A DNA stretch of 64,000 bases. Source: Mycolicibacterium baixiangningiae. Its GTDB lineage: Bacteria > Actinomycetota > Actinomycetes > Mycobacteriales > Mycobacteriaceae. The position numbers and the translations under genes are program-made. Positions 25,083 to 34,203 of this stretch are shown one piece after another. The stretch spans positions 2,604,001 to 2,668,000 of the forward strand of contig NZ_CP066218.1 of NCBI RefSeq assembly GCF_016313185.1. The letters are read 5' to 3'. Position 1 is the first letter of the stretch. The number at the start of each line of letters is the position of its first letter. The notes beneath the pieces were generated by a model. The model had not been told where the DNA came from. It saw nothing but the letters and a program-made list of their open reading frames with translations, and did not search any database.

Positions 25083-28000
25083 GTGACCGCCTACCCCAAA
25101 CCGGCCAGTGGAGCGCCGAACTTCCCTGAGCTGGAAGCCGACGTCCTGGGTTACTGGGACAGCGACGACACCTTCCGTGCCAGCATCGCCCGTCGCGACA
25201 GCGCCCCCGAGTACGTGTTCTACGACGGGCCGCCGTTCGCCAACGGGCTCCCGCACTACGGGCATTTGCTGACCGGATACGTCAAGGACATCGTTCCCCG
25301 CTACCGCACCATGCGCGGCTACAAGGTGGACCGCCGGTTCGGCTGGGACACCCACGGACTGCCCGCCGAACTCGAAGTGCAGCGCCAGCTCGGCATCACC
25401 GACAAGGCGCAGATCGAGAGCATGGGCATCGAGAAGTTCAACGACGCCTGCCGCGACTCGGTGCTGCGGTACACCGACGAGTGGCGTAGCTATGTCACCC
25501 GCCAGGCGCGCTGGGTCGACTTCGACAACGACTACAAGACCCTCGACCTCGGGTTCATGGAGTCGGTGATCTGGGCGTTCAAACAGCTGTGGGACAAGGG
25601 CCTCGCCTATCAGGGCGTGCGGGTGCTGCCGTACTGCTGGAACGACGAGACGCCGCTGTCCAGCCACGAACTGCGGATGGACGACGACGTCTACCAGAGC
25701 AGGCAGGACCCCGCGATCACCGTCGGGTTCCCGGTGGTCGACGGCCCGCTGGCCGGTTCGCATCTGCTGGTGTGGACGACGACGCCGTGGACACTGCCGT
25801 CGAACCAGGCGGTGGCGGTCCACCCCGACGTCGCCTACGTGCAGGTCGCCGTCCCGGGTGAGGTGGACGGCGCGCGCTACGTGCTGGCCGAAGCCCGGCT
25901 GGCCGCCTACGCCCGCGAACTCGGCGAGGAGCCCGAGGTGCTGGCCACGGTGACCGGAAGCGAACTGCTCGGCACCCGGTACCTGCCCCCTTTCCCGTAC
26001 TTCACCGACCGCGACGAGGCGCGCAACGCGTTCCAGGTGCTGCGCGGCGACTTCGTGACCACCGACGACGGCACCGGCATCGTGCACATGGCGCCTGCCT
26101 ACGGCGAGGACGACAAGGCGACCACCGACACGGTCGGCATCACCCCGGTCACCCCGGTCGACTCGAAGGGCCGGTTCGACGCGACCGTGCCGGATTACCA
26201 GGGCCAGCACGTCTTCGACGCCAACCCGCAGATCATCCGCGACCTCAAGAACGGCACCGGTTCGGCGGGTGTCAACGGCGCGGTCCTCGTGCGCCACGAG
26301 ACCTACGAACACTCCTATCCGCACTGCTGGCGGTGCCGCAACCCGCTGATCTACCGTGCGGTGTCCTCGTGGTTCATCAAGGTCACCGAGTTCCGCGACC
26401 GCATGGTCGAGCTCAACCAGGAGATCACCTGGTATCCCGAGCACGTCAAGGACGGCCAGTTCGGCAAGTGGCTGCAGGGTGCCCGCGACTGGTCGATCTC
26501 GCGAAATCGCTACTGGGGCACCCCGATTCCGGTGTGGATGTCCGACGATCCGCAGTATCCGCGGATCGACGTCTACGGCAGCCTCGACGAACTCGAGCGG
26601 GACTTCGGTGTGCGGCCGACCAATCTGCACCGGCCTTACATCGACGAGCTGACCCGGCCCAACCCCGACGACCCGACCGGCCGCTCGACGATGCGGCGCA
26701 TCGAGGACGTACTCGACGTGTGGTTCGACTCCGGGTCGATGCCCTACGCACAGGTGCACTATCCGTTCGAGAACCACGACTGGTTCGCGGGTGGGGGCAA
26801 CGAGGACGCGCACTTCCCCGGCGATTTCATCGTCGAGTACATCGGCCAGACCCGCGGCTGGTTCTACACGCTGCACGTGCTGGCCACCGCGCTCTTCGAC
26901 CGGCCCGCGTTCAAAACCTGTGTGGCGCACGGCATCGTGTTGGGCAACGACGGTGCGAAGATGAGCAAGTCGCTGCGCAACTACCCCGATGTCACCGAGG
27001 TGTTCGACCGCGACGGTTCCGATGCGATGCGCTGGTTTCTGATGGCCTCGCCGATCCTGCGCGGCGGCAACCTGGTCGTCACCGAACAGGGCATCCGCGA
27101 GGGTGTGCGCCAGGTGCTGCTGCCACTGTGGAACGCCTACACGTTCCTGGCGCTCTACGCGCCGAAGAAGGGCACCTGGCGGACCGACTCCGCCCACGTC
27201 CTCGACCGGTACATCCTCGCCAAACTCGCGCAACTACGGGACGACCTGACCGAGTCGCTCGACGTCTGTGACATCTCCGGGGCGTGTGACGAACTGCGGC
27301 AGTTCACCGAGGCGCTCACGAACTGGTATGTGCGACGGTCACGTTCGCGGTTCTGGGAGGAGGACCCCGACGCGATCGACACCCTGCACACCGTGCTGGA
27401 GGTGACCGGCCGGTTGGCGGCGCCGCTGTTGCCGTTGATGACCGAGGTGATCTGGCGCGGGGTGACGGGGGAGCGCTCGGTGCACCTGACCGACTGGCCG
27501 TCGGCCGACGAATTGCCGAAGGATCCGGCGCTGGTGGCCGCGATGGACCAGGTCCGCTCGGTGTGTTCGACCGCATCGTCGCTGCGCAAGGCCAAGAAGC
27601 TACGGGTGCGGCTGCCCCTGCCGAAAATCACTGTCGCCGTTGAGGATTCTGCTCAGCTCGAACCGTTCGCCGACCTCATCGCCGACGAGTTGAACGTCAA
27701 GGCGGTCGAGCTGACCGACGACATCGACACCTACGGCAGGTTCGAGCTGACGGTGAACGCCCGCGTCGCAGGCCCCCGCCTGGGTAAGGACGTGCAGGCG
27801 GCCATCAAGGCGGTCAAGGCCGGGCAGGGCGTCGTCAACCCGGACGGCACGCTGACGGCCGGGCCCGCGGTGCTGCTGCCCGCCGAGTACACGTCCCGGT
27901 TGGTGGCGGCCGATGAAGAGTTCACCGCCGCGCTGCCCGACGGCGCGGGTCTGGTGGTGCTCGACGGCACGGTGACACCGGAACTCGAGGCCGAGGGCTG

Positions 28001-28229
28001 GGCCAAGGACCGTATCCGCGAACTGCAGGAGTTGCGCAAGTCCAGCGGTCTGGACGTCTCCGACCGGATCACCGTGGTGATGTCGGTGCCGCAGGCGCAC
28101 CAAGAGTGGGCGCACACCCACCGCGACCTGATCGCCGGCGAGATCCTGGCCACCGCGTTCGAATTCGGTGAGCTCACCGGTGGCGCGGAGATCGGCGACG
28201 GGGTGCGGGTGGCGATCGCGAAGGCGTGA
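25083..28229 (+). CDS. ileS: Isoleucyl-tRNA synthetase (long, eukaryote-like type)
   Basis: Class I aminoacyl-tRNA synthetase charging tRNA-Ile, with an editing domain. GTG 25083 is the start: AGGAG lies 9 nt upstream, whereas the in-frame GTG at 25008 falls inside the T-box. Length is 1048 residues. The HIGH motif reads HYGH (58-61) and KMSKS is at 626-630. A CP1 editing domain fills about 200-420. The DALR-type anticodon domain follows, with a C-terminal extension of about 200 residues. The length and the C-terminal form match the eukaryote-like IleRS known from M. tuberculosis, a type associated with mupirocin insensitivity. It is controlled by the upstream T-box. Confidence 0.97.
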   Translation: MTAYPKPASGAPNFPELEADVLGYWDSDDTFRASIARRDSAPEYVFYDGPPFANGLPHYGHLLTGYVKDIVPRYRTMRGYKVDRRFGWDTHGLPAELEVQRQLGITDKAQIESMGIEKFNDACRDSVLRYTDEWRSYVTRQARWVDFDNDYKTLDLGFMESVIWAFKQLWDKGLAYQGVRVLPYCWNDETPLSSHELRMDDDVYQSRQDPAITVGFPVVDGPLAGSHLLVWTTTPWTLPSNQAVAVHPDVAYVQVAVPGEVDGARYVLAEARLAAYARELGEEPEVLATVTGSELLGTRYLPPFPYFTDRDEARNAFQVLRGDFVTTDDGTGIVHMAPAYGEDDKATTDTVGITPVTPVDSKGRFDATVPDYQGQHVFDANPQIIRDLKNGTGSAGVNGAVLVRHETYEHSYPHCWRCRNPLIYRAVSSWFIKVTEFRDRMVELNQEITWYPEHVKDGQFGKWLQGARDWSISRNRYWGTPIPVWMSDDPQYPRIDVYGSLDELERDFGVRPTNLHRPYIDELTRPNPDDPTGRSTMRRIEDVLDVWFDSGSMPYAQVHYPFENHDWFAGGGNEDAHFPGDFIVEYIGQTRGWFYTLHVLATALFDRPAFKTCVAHGIVLGNDGAKMSKSLRNYPDVTEVFDRDGSDAMRWFLMASPILRGGNLVVTEQGIREGVRQVLLPLWNAYTFLALYAPKKGTWRTDSAHVLDRYILAKLAQLRDDLTESLDVCDISGACDELRQFTEALTNWYVRRSRSRFWEEDPDAIDTLHTVLEVTGRLAAPLLPLMTEVIWRGVTGERSVHLTDWPSADELPKDPALVAAMDQVRSVCSTASSLRKAKKLRVRLPLPKITVAVEDSAQLEPFADLIADELNVKAVELTDDIDTYGRFELTVNARVAGPRLGKDVQAAIKAVKAGQGVVNPDGTLTAGPAVLLPAEYTSRLVAADEEFTAALPDGAGLVVLDGTVTPELEAEGWAKDRIRELQELRKSSGLDVSDRITVVMSVPQAHQEWAHTHRDLIAGEILATAFEFGELTGGAEIGDGVRVAIAKA

Positions 28230-28236
28230 GGCCCGG

Positions 28237-28455
28237 TCAGCCCCGGGTCACGCGCGCGGACGCGTCGCCGAAGGTCACGGTGTCGCCCGGCCGCAGTTGG
28301 CGGCCGCGGCGCACCTCCACCTCACCGTTGACGGTGACCAGCCCGTCGGCGATCGCCGACTTGGCGTCCGATCCGGTGTCGAGCAGGGAGGCCAGCTTGA
28401 GGAACTGGCCGAGGCGGATCGTGTCGTCGCCTATCGGAACGTCGTGCGCCGCCAT
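28237..28455 (-). CDS. Small S4-domain RNA-binding protein
   Basis: A 72-residue protein that is essentially one S4 RNA-binding domain: IRLGQFLKLASLLDTGSDAK, then AIADGLVTVNGEVEVRRG and LRPGDTVTF, the pattern of YbcJ/RqcP-like proteins. It probably binds rRNA or tRNA. The ATG at 28455 has TAGCCT 7 nt upstream on the minus strand, a leaderless promoter. It diverges from dinX with only 32 nt between start codons, and ends 7 nt from the ileS stop. Confidence 0.8.
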   Translation of the reverse strand: MAAHDVPIGDDTIRLGQFLKLASLLDTGSDAKSAIADGLVTVNGEVEVRRGRQLRPGDTVTFGDASARVTRG

Positions 28456-28487
28456 GACCGTCAGGCTAACGCCCTAGCATCGGCAGG
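28456..28487. promoter_or_regulatory. Compact divergent leaderless promoters of S4 gene and dinX
   Basis: In a 32-nt gap, TAGCCT on the minus strand (28463-28468) stands 7 nt before ATG 28455, and TAGCAT on the plus strand (28475-28480) stands 7 nt before GTG 28488. The -35 region of each promoter must lie inside the other gene, so the two RNA polymerases should exclude each other. Confidence 0.6.
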
Positions 28488-29849
28488 GTGGACGTGCGCT
28501 GGGTCCTGCACCTGGACATGGACGCGTTCTTCGCGTCGGTCGAGCAGTTGACCCGGCCCACCCTGCGGGGACGGCCGGTGCTCGTCGGCGGTCTGGGCGG
28601 GCGCGGTGTGGTGGCCGGCGCCAGCTATGAGGCCAGGGTGCACGGTGCGCGCTCGGCGATGCCGATGCACCAGGCGCGCAGGCTGGTCGGGGCGCCGGCG
28701 GTGGTGCTGCCGCCGCGCGGGGTGGTCTACGGCCTGGCGAGCCGCCGCGTGTTCGACACGGTGCGGACCCTGGTTCCGGTGCTCGAACAGCTGTCGTTCG
28801 ACGAGGCGTTCGGTGAACCGCAGGAGTTGGCCGGCGCATCGGAGGCCGAGGTCGAGGCGTTCTGCGAGCGGTTGCGGGCGCGGGTGCGGGAGGAGACGGG
28901 GCTCGTCGCATCGGTGGGGGCCGGATCGGGTAAGCAGGTGGCCAAGATCGCCTCGGGGCTGGCCAAGCCGGACGGCATCCGGGTGGTGCGGCGCGACGAC
29001 GAACGCAACCTTCTCGACGGGCTGCCGGTGCGCAAGCTGTGGGGGATCGGGCCGGTCGCCGAGGAGAGGCTGCATCGGCTCGGCATCGGAACCATCGGTC
29101 AGCTCGCGGCGCTCTCGGAGGCCGAGGTCGCCGATGTGCTCGGCGTGGCAGTGGGTCTGGCGCTGCACCGGCTCGCCAAGGGCGTCGACGACCGGCCGGT
29201 CGCCGAACGGGCCGAAGCCAAACAGATCAGCGCCGAATCCACCTTCGCGGCCGACCTCATCACACTCGACCAGGTGCGCGAGGCGATCGGGCCGATCGCC
29301 GAACATGCGCACCGGCGGCTGGCGAAGGACGGGCGCGGTGCGCGCACCGTCACGGTGAAGCTGAAGAAGTCCGATATGAGCACGCTGACGAGGTCTGCCA
29401 CGCTGCCGTCGGCCACCACCGACGCGGCGACGCTGAGCGCCACCGCCCGCCGGCTCCTGATCGATCCTGTCGAGATCGGGCCGATCCGCCTTGTGGGCGT
29501 TGGCTTTTCGGGCCTATCGGTGGTGCGCCAGGAGTCGCTGTTCCCCGACCTGGAGCTGATGGAGGAGGATCCGGCCGACCGTCCGGTGCTCCCACCCTCG
29601 GTCAGTGAGGCGGCCGCCGTGGCGCCGGCGTGGCGGGTCGGTGACGACGTGGCGCATCCTGAGCTGGGGCACGGCTGGATCCAGGGCGCCGGCCACGGCG
29701 TCATGACCATCCGGTTCGAGACGCGCAGCACCGGGCCGGGCCCGACGCGCACGTTCCCGCACGACCTGCCCGATATCGTCCGGGCCAACCCGGTCGACAG
29801 CCTCGACTGGCCGGAGTATGTGAACGCGCTGGCCGACGAGGCGCCGTAG
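28488..29849 (+). CDS. dinX: DNA polymerase IV (Y-family, DinX/DinB1)
   Basis: Translesion DNA polymerase, 453 residues. The catalytic N terminus [14 protein letters not shown] has metal ligands D10 and D12. The second acidic site is SFDEAF near 105. A little-finger domain spans about 230-340. A sliding-clamp binding motif QESLF is at 348-352. About 100 extra residues follow it, as in mycobacterial DinX (Rv1537). This clamp motif distinguishes it from DinB2/DinP, which lack one. The GTG start is set by the TAGCAT -10 box 7 nt upstream. No LexA-like site is evident in the short promoter gap. Confidence 0.92.
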   Translation: MDVRWVLHLDMDAFFASVEQLTRPTLRGRPVLVGGLGGRGVVAGASYEARVHGARSAMPMHQARRLVGAPAVVLPPRGVVYGLASRRVFDTVRTLVPVLEQLSFDEAFGEPQELAGASEAEVEAFCERLRARVREETGLVASVGAGSGKQVAKIASGLAKPDGIRVVRRDDERNLLDGLPVRKLWGIGPVAEERLHRLGIGTIGQLAALSEAEVADVLGVAVGLALHRLAKGVDDRPVAERAEAKQISAESTFAADLITLDQVREAIGPIAEHAHRRLAKDGRGARTVTVKLKKSDMSTLTRSATLPSATTDAATLSATARRLLIDPVEIGPIRLVGVGFSGLSVVRQESLFPDLELMEEDPADRPVLPPSVSEAAAVAPAWRVGDDVAHPELGHGWIQGAGHGVMTIRFETRSTGPGPTRTFPHDLPDIVRANPVDSLDWPEYVNALADEAP

Positions 29850-29852
29850 CCG

Positions 29853-30785
29853 TCAGCCCCAGCGGGCGAGCACCTCGGCGGGCGCCGCGCCGGCGGCCAG
29901 TGCGGCCATCAACAGGACCCGCGCCTGCGCGGGACGCAGCGTCGGGACGACGAGCGCGCCCGCCTCGACGAGGTCATGGCCGGGCCCGTAGGCGGGGCGG
30001 ACCCGCCCACCCGGCACCCGGGTCGACACCGCGACCGTCACCCCGTCCGCGCACAACCGGCGGACACCGTCGATCACCGGTTGGGCGGCGTTACCCGCGC
30101 CGAGCGCCTCGAGTACGACCGCCCGGGCGCCTGCGGCCGCGCAGGCGTGCAATGCCACGGCGTCACCGCCCGGGTAGGTGGCGACGATGTCGACACGTGG
30201 CGCGTGGGCGGCCGACAGGTCGCCGAGATACGGGCGTTGCTTGGTCCCGGTGACGGTGAACCCGCCGTCGGCGACCCGGCCCACCACGGGGCCGTCGAAC
30301 CCGTCGAGGCGGTCGGTCGCGACCTTGCGCACGCCCAGCGGCTGGCGGACCGTACCGGCGAAACTGACGAGCACCCCCAGCTCGCGGGCCTCGCGGGAGG
30401 CCGCGACCGTCAGCGCGTCACGCAGGTTGGCCGGGCCGTCGGCGTCGGGGGCGTCGGCCCCGCGCTGGGCGCCGGTCAGCACGACGGGGACGGGGCGAGC
30501 GTAGGTGAGCTCGAGCCACAGCGCGGTCTCCTCCATGGAGTCGGTGCCGTGGGTGATCACCACGCCGGTGGCCTCGGCCTCGCGCACTGCGTCGGCGATG
30601 CGGTCCCAGTCCGCCGGTGTCAGGCGTGAGCTGTCCTTGCTGAGCAGGTCGACCACTTCGACGTCGCGGCCGGCGGTGCCGAGGCCCGCGGTCAGTTCGG
30701 CGCCGCCGCGGCTTGGTCGTAGGACGCCGTCGGTGTCGGTGCTGGTGGCGATCGTGCCGCCGGTGGTGATCACGGTGAGGCTCAC
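29853..30785 (-). CDS. ansA: L-asparaginase
   Basis: Hydrolyses asparagine to aspartate and ammonia. GTG 30785 gives 310 residues. Both threonine active-site blocks are present: TTGGTIA with nucleophile T11, and HGTDSMEET with T81-D82. No signal peptide is visible, so a cytosolic enzyme is expected. It lies tail to tail with dinX (3-nt gap) and diverges from lspA with a 42-nt gap. The in-frame open stretch upstream of 30785 runs through lspA and is not coding. Confidence 0.92.
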   Translation of the reverse strand: MSLTVITTGGTIATSTDTDGVLRPSRGGAELTAGLGTAGRDVEVVDLLSKDSSRLTPADWDRIADAVREAEATGVVITHGTDSMEETALWLELTYARPVPVVLTGAQRGADAPDADGPANLRDALTVAASREARELGVLVSFAGTVRQPLGVRKVATDRLDGFDGPVVGRVADGGFTVTGTKQRPYLGDLSAAHAPRVDIVATYPGGDAVALHACAAAGARAVVLEALGAGNAAQPVIDGVRRLCADGVTVAVSTRVPGGRVRPAYGPGHDLVEAGALVVPTLRPAQARVLLMAALAAGAAPAEVLARWG

Positions 30786-30827
30786 GTGCGGAATTGTTCC
30801 GTATCGGCGGTTTGGGATGATGGGGTG

Positions 30828-31448
30828 GTGACTGACGAAACATCGGGCAAGGCCGAGTCCGCGACAGGCGCCGCGGAGCCCGCGGACGGCGGCGCCACCT
30901 CGGCACCTCCGCGGCGGCGACGCCTGGGCCTGCTGTTGTCGGTCGCGGCGGTGATCTTGGTGCTCGACATCGCGACGAAGGTGCTCGCGGTGCGGCTGCT
31001 GACGCCCGGCCAACCGGTGTCGATCATCGGTGACACGGTCACCTGGACCCTGGTGCGCAACTCCGGTGCGGCGTTCTCGATGGCCACCGGCTACACGTGG
31101 GTGCTCACGCTCGTCGCGACCGGTGTGGTGATCGGCATCATCTGGATGGGCCGCCGGCTGGTGTCGCCGTGGTGGGCGATCGGCCTCGGCCTGATCCTCG
31201 GCGGCGCGATGGGCAACCTGATCGACCGCTTCTTCCGGTCGCCGGGACCGCTGCGCGGCCATGTCGTCGACTTCCTGTCCATCGGGTGGTGGCCGGTGTT
31301 CAACGTCGCCGACCCGTCGGTGGTCGGTGGGGCGATCCTGCTGGTGGTGTTGTCGCTGTTCGGCTTCGACTTCGACACGACGGGACGGCGCAGGCCCGAC
31401 GACGACGACACCCAGCCGGCCGCCCGCCCGGCAGCAGACCCGTCGTAG
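30828..31448 (+). CDS. lspA: Lipoprotein signal peptidase
   Basis: Aspartic protease of the inner membrane that removes signal peptides from prolipoproteins. GTG 30828 gives 206 residues, near the M. tuberculosis enzyme. An Ala/Gly-rich cytosolic tail (1-33) precedes four transmembrane helices. The catalytic aspartates are D133 in GNLIDRFF and D162 in FNVADP. A 25-residue acidic tail follows the last helix. The stop shares one base with the GTG of the pseudouridine synthase gene, so they are coupled. Confidence 0.93.
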   Translation: MTDETSGKAESATGAAEPADGGATSAPPRRRRLGLLLSVAAVILVLDIATKVLAVRLLTPGQPVSIIGDTVTWTLVRNSGAAFSMATGYTWVLTLVATGVVIGIIWMGRRLVSPWWAIGLGLILGGAMGNLIDRFFRSPGPLRGHVVDFLSIGWWPVFNVADPSVVGGAILLVVLSLFGFDFDTTGRRRPDDDDTQPAARPAADPS

Positions 31449-32377
31449 TGTCCACGCGGTCGATGCCTGTGCCCGAGGGGCTGGGCGGGATGCGGGTCGA
31501 CGCCGGGCTGGCGCGACTGCTCGGGCTGTCGCGCACCGCGGCGGCGGCGCTCGCCGAAGACGGCGGGGTGGACCTCGACGGCACCCCGGCCGGCAAGTCC
31601 GACCGGCTCACCGCCGGCGCCTGGCTCGAGGTGCGGCTGCCGGAGGCGCCGGCCCCGGTGGAGAACATCCCGGTCGACATCGAGGGGATGACGATCCTGT
31701 ACTCCGACGACGACATCGTCGCCGTCGACAAACCTCCGGGGGTGGCCGCCCACGCGACCGTCGGATGGCACGGTCCCACGGTGCTCGGCGGTCTGGCGGC
31801 CGCCGGGTTCCGGATCAGCACCTCGGGTATCCACGAACGCCAGGGCATCGTGCACCGCCTCGACGTCGGCACCTCGGGGGTCATGGTGGTCGCGCTGTCG
31901 GAGCGGGCCTACACGGTGCTCAAACGGGCCTTCAAAGAGCGCACCGTCGAGAAGCAGTACCACGCGCTGGTGCAGGGCCACCCCGATCCGAGCAGCGGCA
32001 CCATCGACGCGCCGATCGGACGGCACCGGAGCAACGACTGGAAGTTCGCGGTCACCGAGAACGGTCGGCACAGCGTCACCCACTACGACACGCTCGAGGC
32101 GTTCCAGGCGGCCAGCCTGCTCGACGTCGAACTCGAGACCGGCCGGACACACCAGATCCGGGTGCATTTCGCCGCGCTGCACCATCCGTGCTGCGGTGAC
32201 CTCACCTACGGCGCCGACCCGACGCTGGCCCGCCGGCTCGGGTTGGAACGACAATGGCTGCACGCCCGTTCGCTGGCCTTCGCCCACCCGGCCGACGGTC
32301 GCCGCGTCGAGATCACCAGCCCCTACCCGGCCGACCTGCAACACGCGCTCGACGTGCTGCGCCGTCACGCCCGGTGA
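31448..32377 (+). CDS. RluA/RluD-family RNA pseudouridine synthase
   Basis: Converts uridine to pseudouridine, most likely in 23S rRNA. GTG 31448 overlaps the lspA stop and gives 309 residues; an in-frame ATG at 31463 is an alternative. An N-terminal S4-like domain (about 12-65) is followed by the catalytic domain with the HRLDVGTSG motif (nucleophile D139) and [12 protein letters not shown] near 240. It matches Rv1540 by order. The lspA-rluD pair is conserved in many bacteria. Confidence 0.92.
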   Translation: MSTRSMPVPEGLGGMRVDAGLARLLGLSRTAAAALAEDGGVDLDGTPAGKSDRLTAGAWLEVRLPEAPAPVENIPVDIEGMTILYSDDDIVAVDKPPGVAAHATVGWHGPTVLGGLAAAGFRISTSGIHERQGIVHRLDVGTSGVMVVALSERAYTVLKRAFKERTVEKQYHALVQGHPDPSSGTIDAPIGRHRSNDWKFAVTENGRHSVTHYDTLEAFQAASLLDVELETGRTHQIRVHFAALHHPCCGDLTYGADPTLARRLGLERQWLHARSLAFAHPADGRRVEITSPYPADLQHALDVLRRHAR

Positions 32378-33333
32378 CGGACTCGCGCCGCGACGGCCTG
32401 CTCTTCGGCACCGGAGCCTACGTCTGGTGGGGGCTGTGTCCGGGCTTCTTCCTGCTGTTGCTTCCGGCCGGGTCGCTGGAGATCCTCGCGCACCGCATCG
32501 TGTGGAGCGCGGCGTTCCTGCTGCTGGTGGTCGCCGTCGCCCGGCGTCTCGGCGATCTGCGCCGGTTGCCTTGGCGCACATGGCTGCAACTTCTGGCGGC
32601 CTCAGCGCTGGTGTCGACGAACTGGGGTGTCTACATCTACGCGGCCACCCACGGCCACGTGGTCGACGCCGCACTCGGGTACTTCATCAATCCGCTGCTC
32701 AGTGTCGCCCTCGGGGTGCTGGTGTTCCGCGAACGCATCAACCGCTGGCAGCAGGCGGCGCTGGCACTGGCCGTCGCCGCGGTCGTGCTGCTCACCGTGG
32801 AGTTGGGTGCACCGCCCTACATCGCGTTCTCGCTGGCGCTGTCGTTCGCGCTCTACGGCGTCGTCAAGAAAGTGGTGAAAGCCGACCCGCGGGTCAGCGT
32901 TGCGGTGGAAACGCTGATCGCGTTGCCGATCGCGGGCGGGTACCTGCTGGTGCTGGAACTCACCCACCGTGGGCACTTCCTCACCGAAGGCGCGGGGCAC
33001 GCGGGTCTGCTGCTGCTCGCGGGTCCCGTCACCGCCGTCCCGTTGCTGTTCTTCGCCGCGGCCGCCCAGCGGCTTCCGCTGGTGACGCTCGGCCTGCTGT
33101 TCTACATCAATCCGGGCCTGCAGATGGCCTGGGGTGTGCTGATCGGCCACGAACCCATGCCGGTTGCGAGATGGATCGGCTTCGCGCTGATCTGGCTGGC
33201 GCTCGCGCTGCTCGCCGCGGATGCGGTGCGCCGCAGGGGCCCACGGGAAAAACCGGTCGATCGCAGCGTTCCCGGGCCGCCCACCCGCGCGGCAGACGCG
33301 AGGTCGCCCGCACCGGAGGCAAACTCCGGCTGA
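32374..33333 (+). CDS. RarD/EamA-family transporter
   Basis: Inner-membrane protein of 319 residues with about ten transmembrane helices in two EamA repeats, RarD type ([15 protein letters not shown] at the N terminus, [16 protein letters not shown] in the middle, [15 protein letters not shown] in the second half). The substrate is unknown; relatives export or import small metabolites or drugs. GTG 32374 overlaps the previous stop (GTGA). The last 45 residues are Pro/Arg rich and cytosolic. M. tuberculosis has other genes between rluD and dnaE1, so this is a lineage-specific slot. Confidence 0.85.
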   Translation: MTDSRRDGLLFGTGAYVWWGLCPGFFLLLLPAGSLEILAHRIVWSAAFLLLVVAVARRLGDLRRLPWRTWLQLLAASALVSTNWGVYIYAATHGHVVDAALGYFINPLLSVALGVLVFRERINRWQQAALALAVAAVVLLTVELGAPPYIAFSLALSFALYGVVKKVVKADPRVSVAVETLIALPIAGGYLLVLELTHRGHFLTEGAGHAGLLLLAGPVTAVPLLFFAAAAQRLPLVTLGLLFYINPGLQMAWGVLIGHEPMPVARWIGFALIWLALALLAADAVRRRGPREKPVDRSVPGPPTRAADARSPAPEANSG

Positions 33334-33367
33334 AGGTCCGCACTGATCTTCACCAGCAACCCTGGAG

Positions 33368-33393
33368 TTGACATCGAGGTGTGGCAACGTCAA
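33368..33393. promoter_or_regulatory. Possible operator upstream of TetR gene
   Basis: TTGAC (33368-33372) and GTCAA (33389-33393) form an inverted repeat with a 16-nt spacer in the 132-nt gap before the TetR gene. The spacing is longer than typical TetR sites, so it may be chance. Confidence 0.25.
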
Positions 33394-33429
33394 TTACGAG
33401 TCCACTGGTCTTGTTTGCGGGACAGCCGG

Positions 33430-33465
33430 TTGCCTGGCGTTGAGCGATGTCCTAGCGTTTGCTAC
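33430..33465 (+). promoter_or_regulatory. Leaderless promoter of TetR gene
   Basis: TTGCCT (33430-33435) and TAGCGT (33453-33458) are 17 nt apart, a near-canonical sigma-A pair. The -10 ends 7 nt before GTG 33466, so transcription should start on the start codon. Confidence 0.6.
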
Positions 33466-34191
33466 GTGCAGCGCAAGGGCCGGGAGAAAACGGCACCGCG
33501 CGCCCGAGGGCGCCCGGTCGGAGCTGATTCAGCCCTGACCCGCCGGCAGATCGTCCGGGCCGGCCGCATGGTCGTCATCGAGCGCGGCTATTCCGGAATG
33601 ACGTTCCAGGCCATTGCCGAACGGACCGGGCTGAGCCGCCCGACGCTGCACTACTACTTCGCCACCCGCGAAGAGGTCTACGAAGGCGTCCTCATGGAGG
33701 TGCGCGAAGTCGTCATCGACTGCGTGACGCAGTCGATGAAGTACGAAGGGTTGCTCGACAGGTTGTCGGGTTTCGTGGCCGCTGTGCGCAGAGTGGACGG
33801 CCGGGACCCCTCGATCGTGCCGTTCCTGATCAGCGCCCGCCTCGAACCGCAGCGCAGCCCCGAACTGTGGGCGTTGAGCGATTCGCCGATCCGCGCGTTT
33901 CTGCTGCGACTGGTGAGCGATGCGATCCGCCGCGGTGAACTGGTCGAGGACACCGACGTCGAAGGCGTCGCCGACATGCTGCACGTCATCCTCTACGGGA
34001 TGGCCTTCTACTCCGGATTCACCGACGGCCCTGCCGACCTGGGGTCGATCGCCAAGCAGCTGATCGAACTGTTCGCGCACGGCCTGGTGCCCGCCCCGCC
34101 GGGGCTCGATCCCGCCGGCGGGGGCACGCAGGACGGCACGACGAAAGACACGCATCGCGACACGCCGAAGGGTGTCGGAGGGCAGTCCTAG
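33466..34191 (+). CDS. TetR/AcrR-family transcriptional regulator
   Basis: One-component regulator, 241 residues. A basic N-terminal arm (1-25) precedes the helix-turn-helix MTFQAIAERTGLSRPTLHYY at about 45-64 and a C-terminal ligand-binding domain. The last 30 residues are Gly/Asp/Thr rich and likely disordered. Start GTG 33466 is set by the promoter spacing; a more upstream ATG exists but lies ahead of the -10 box. Targets are unknown; the upstream RarD-like transporter or its own gene are candidates. Confidence 0.85.
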   Translation: MQRKGREKTAPRARGRPVGADSALTRRQIVRAGRMVVIERGYSGMTFQAIAERTGLSRPTLHYYFATREEVYEGVLMEVREVVIDCVTQSMKYEGLLDRLSGFVAAVRRVDGRDPSIVPFLISARLEPQRSPELWALSDSPIRAFLLRLVSDAIRRGELVEDTDVEGVADMLHVILYGMAFYSGFTDGPADLGSIAKQLIELFAHGLVPAPPGLDPAGGGTQDGTTKDTHRDTPKGVGGQS

Positions 34192-34194
34192 ACT
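34189..34194 (+). promoter_or_regulatory. -10 element of dnaE1
   Basis: TAGACT, 9 nt before ATG 34204. It overlaps the TetR stop codon (TAG 34189-34191). No Shine-Dalgarno sequence precedes the ATG, so a leaderless or very short-leader mRNA is likely. Confidence 0.45.
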
Positions 34195-34203
34195 GGCGAC
34201 CCT

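Noticed and set aside
24972..27233. 753-codon minus-strand frame over the T-box and ileS
   Set aside because: Antisense to ileS; low-complexity His/Arg/Val-rich translation without motifs.
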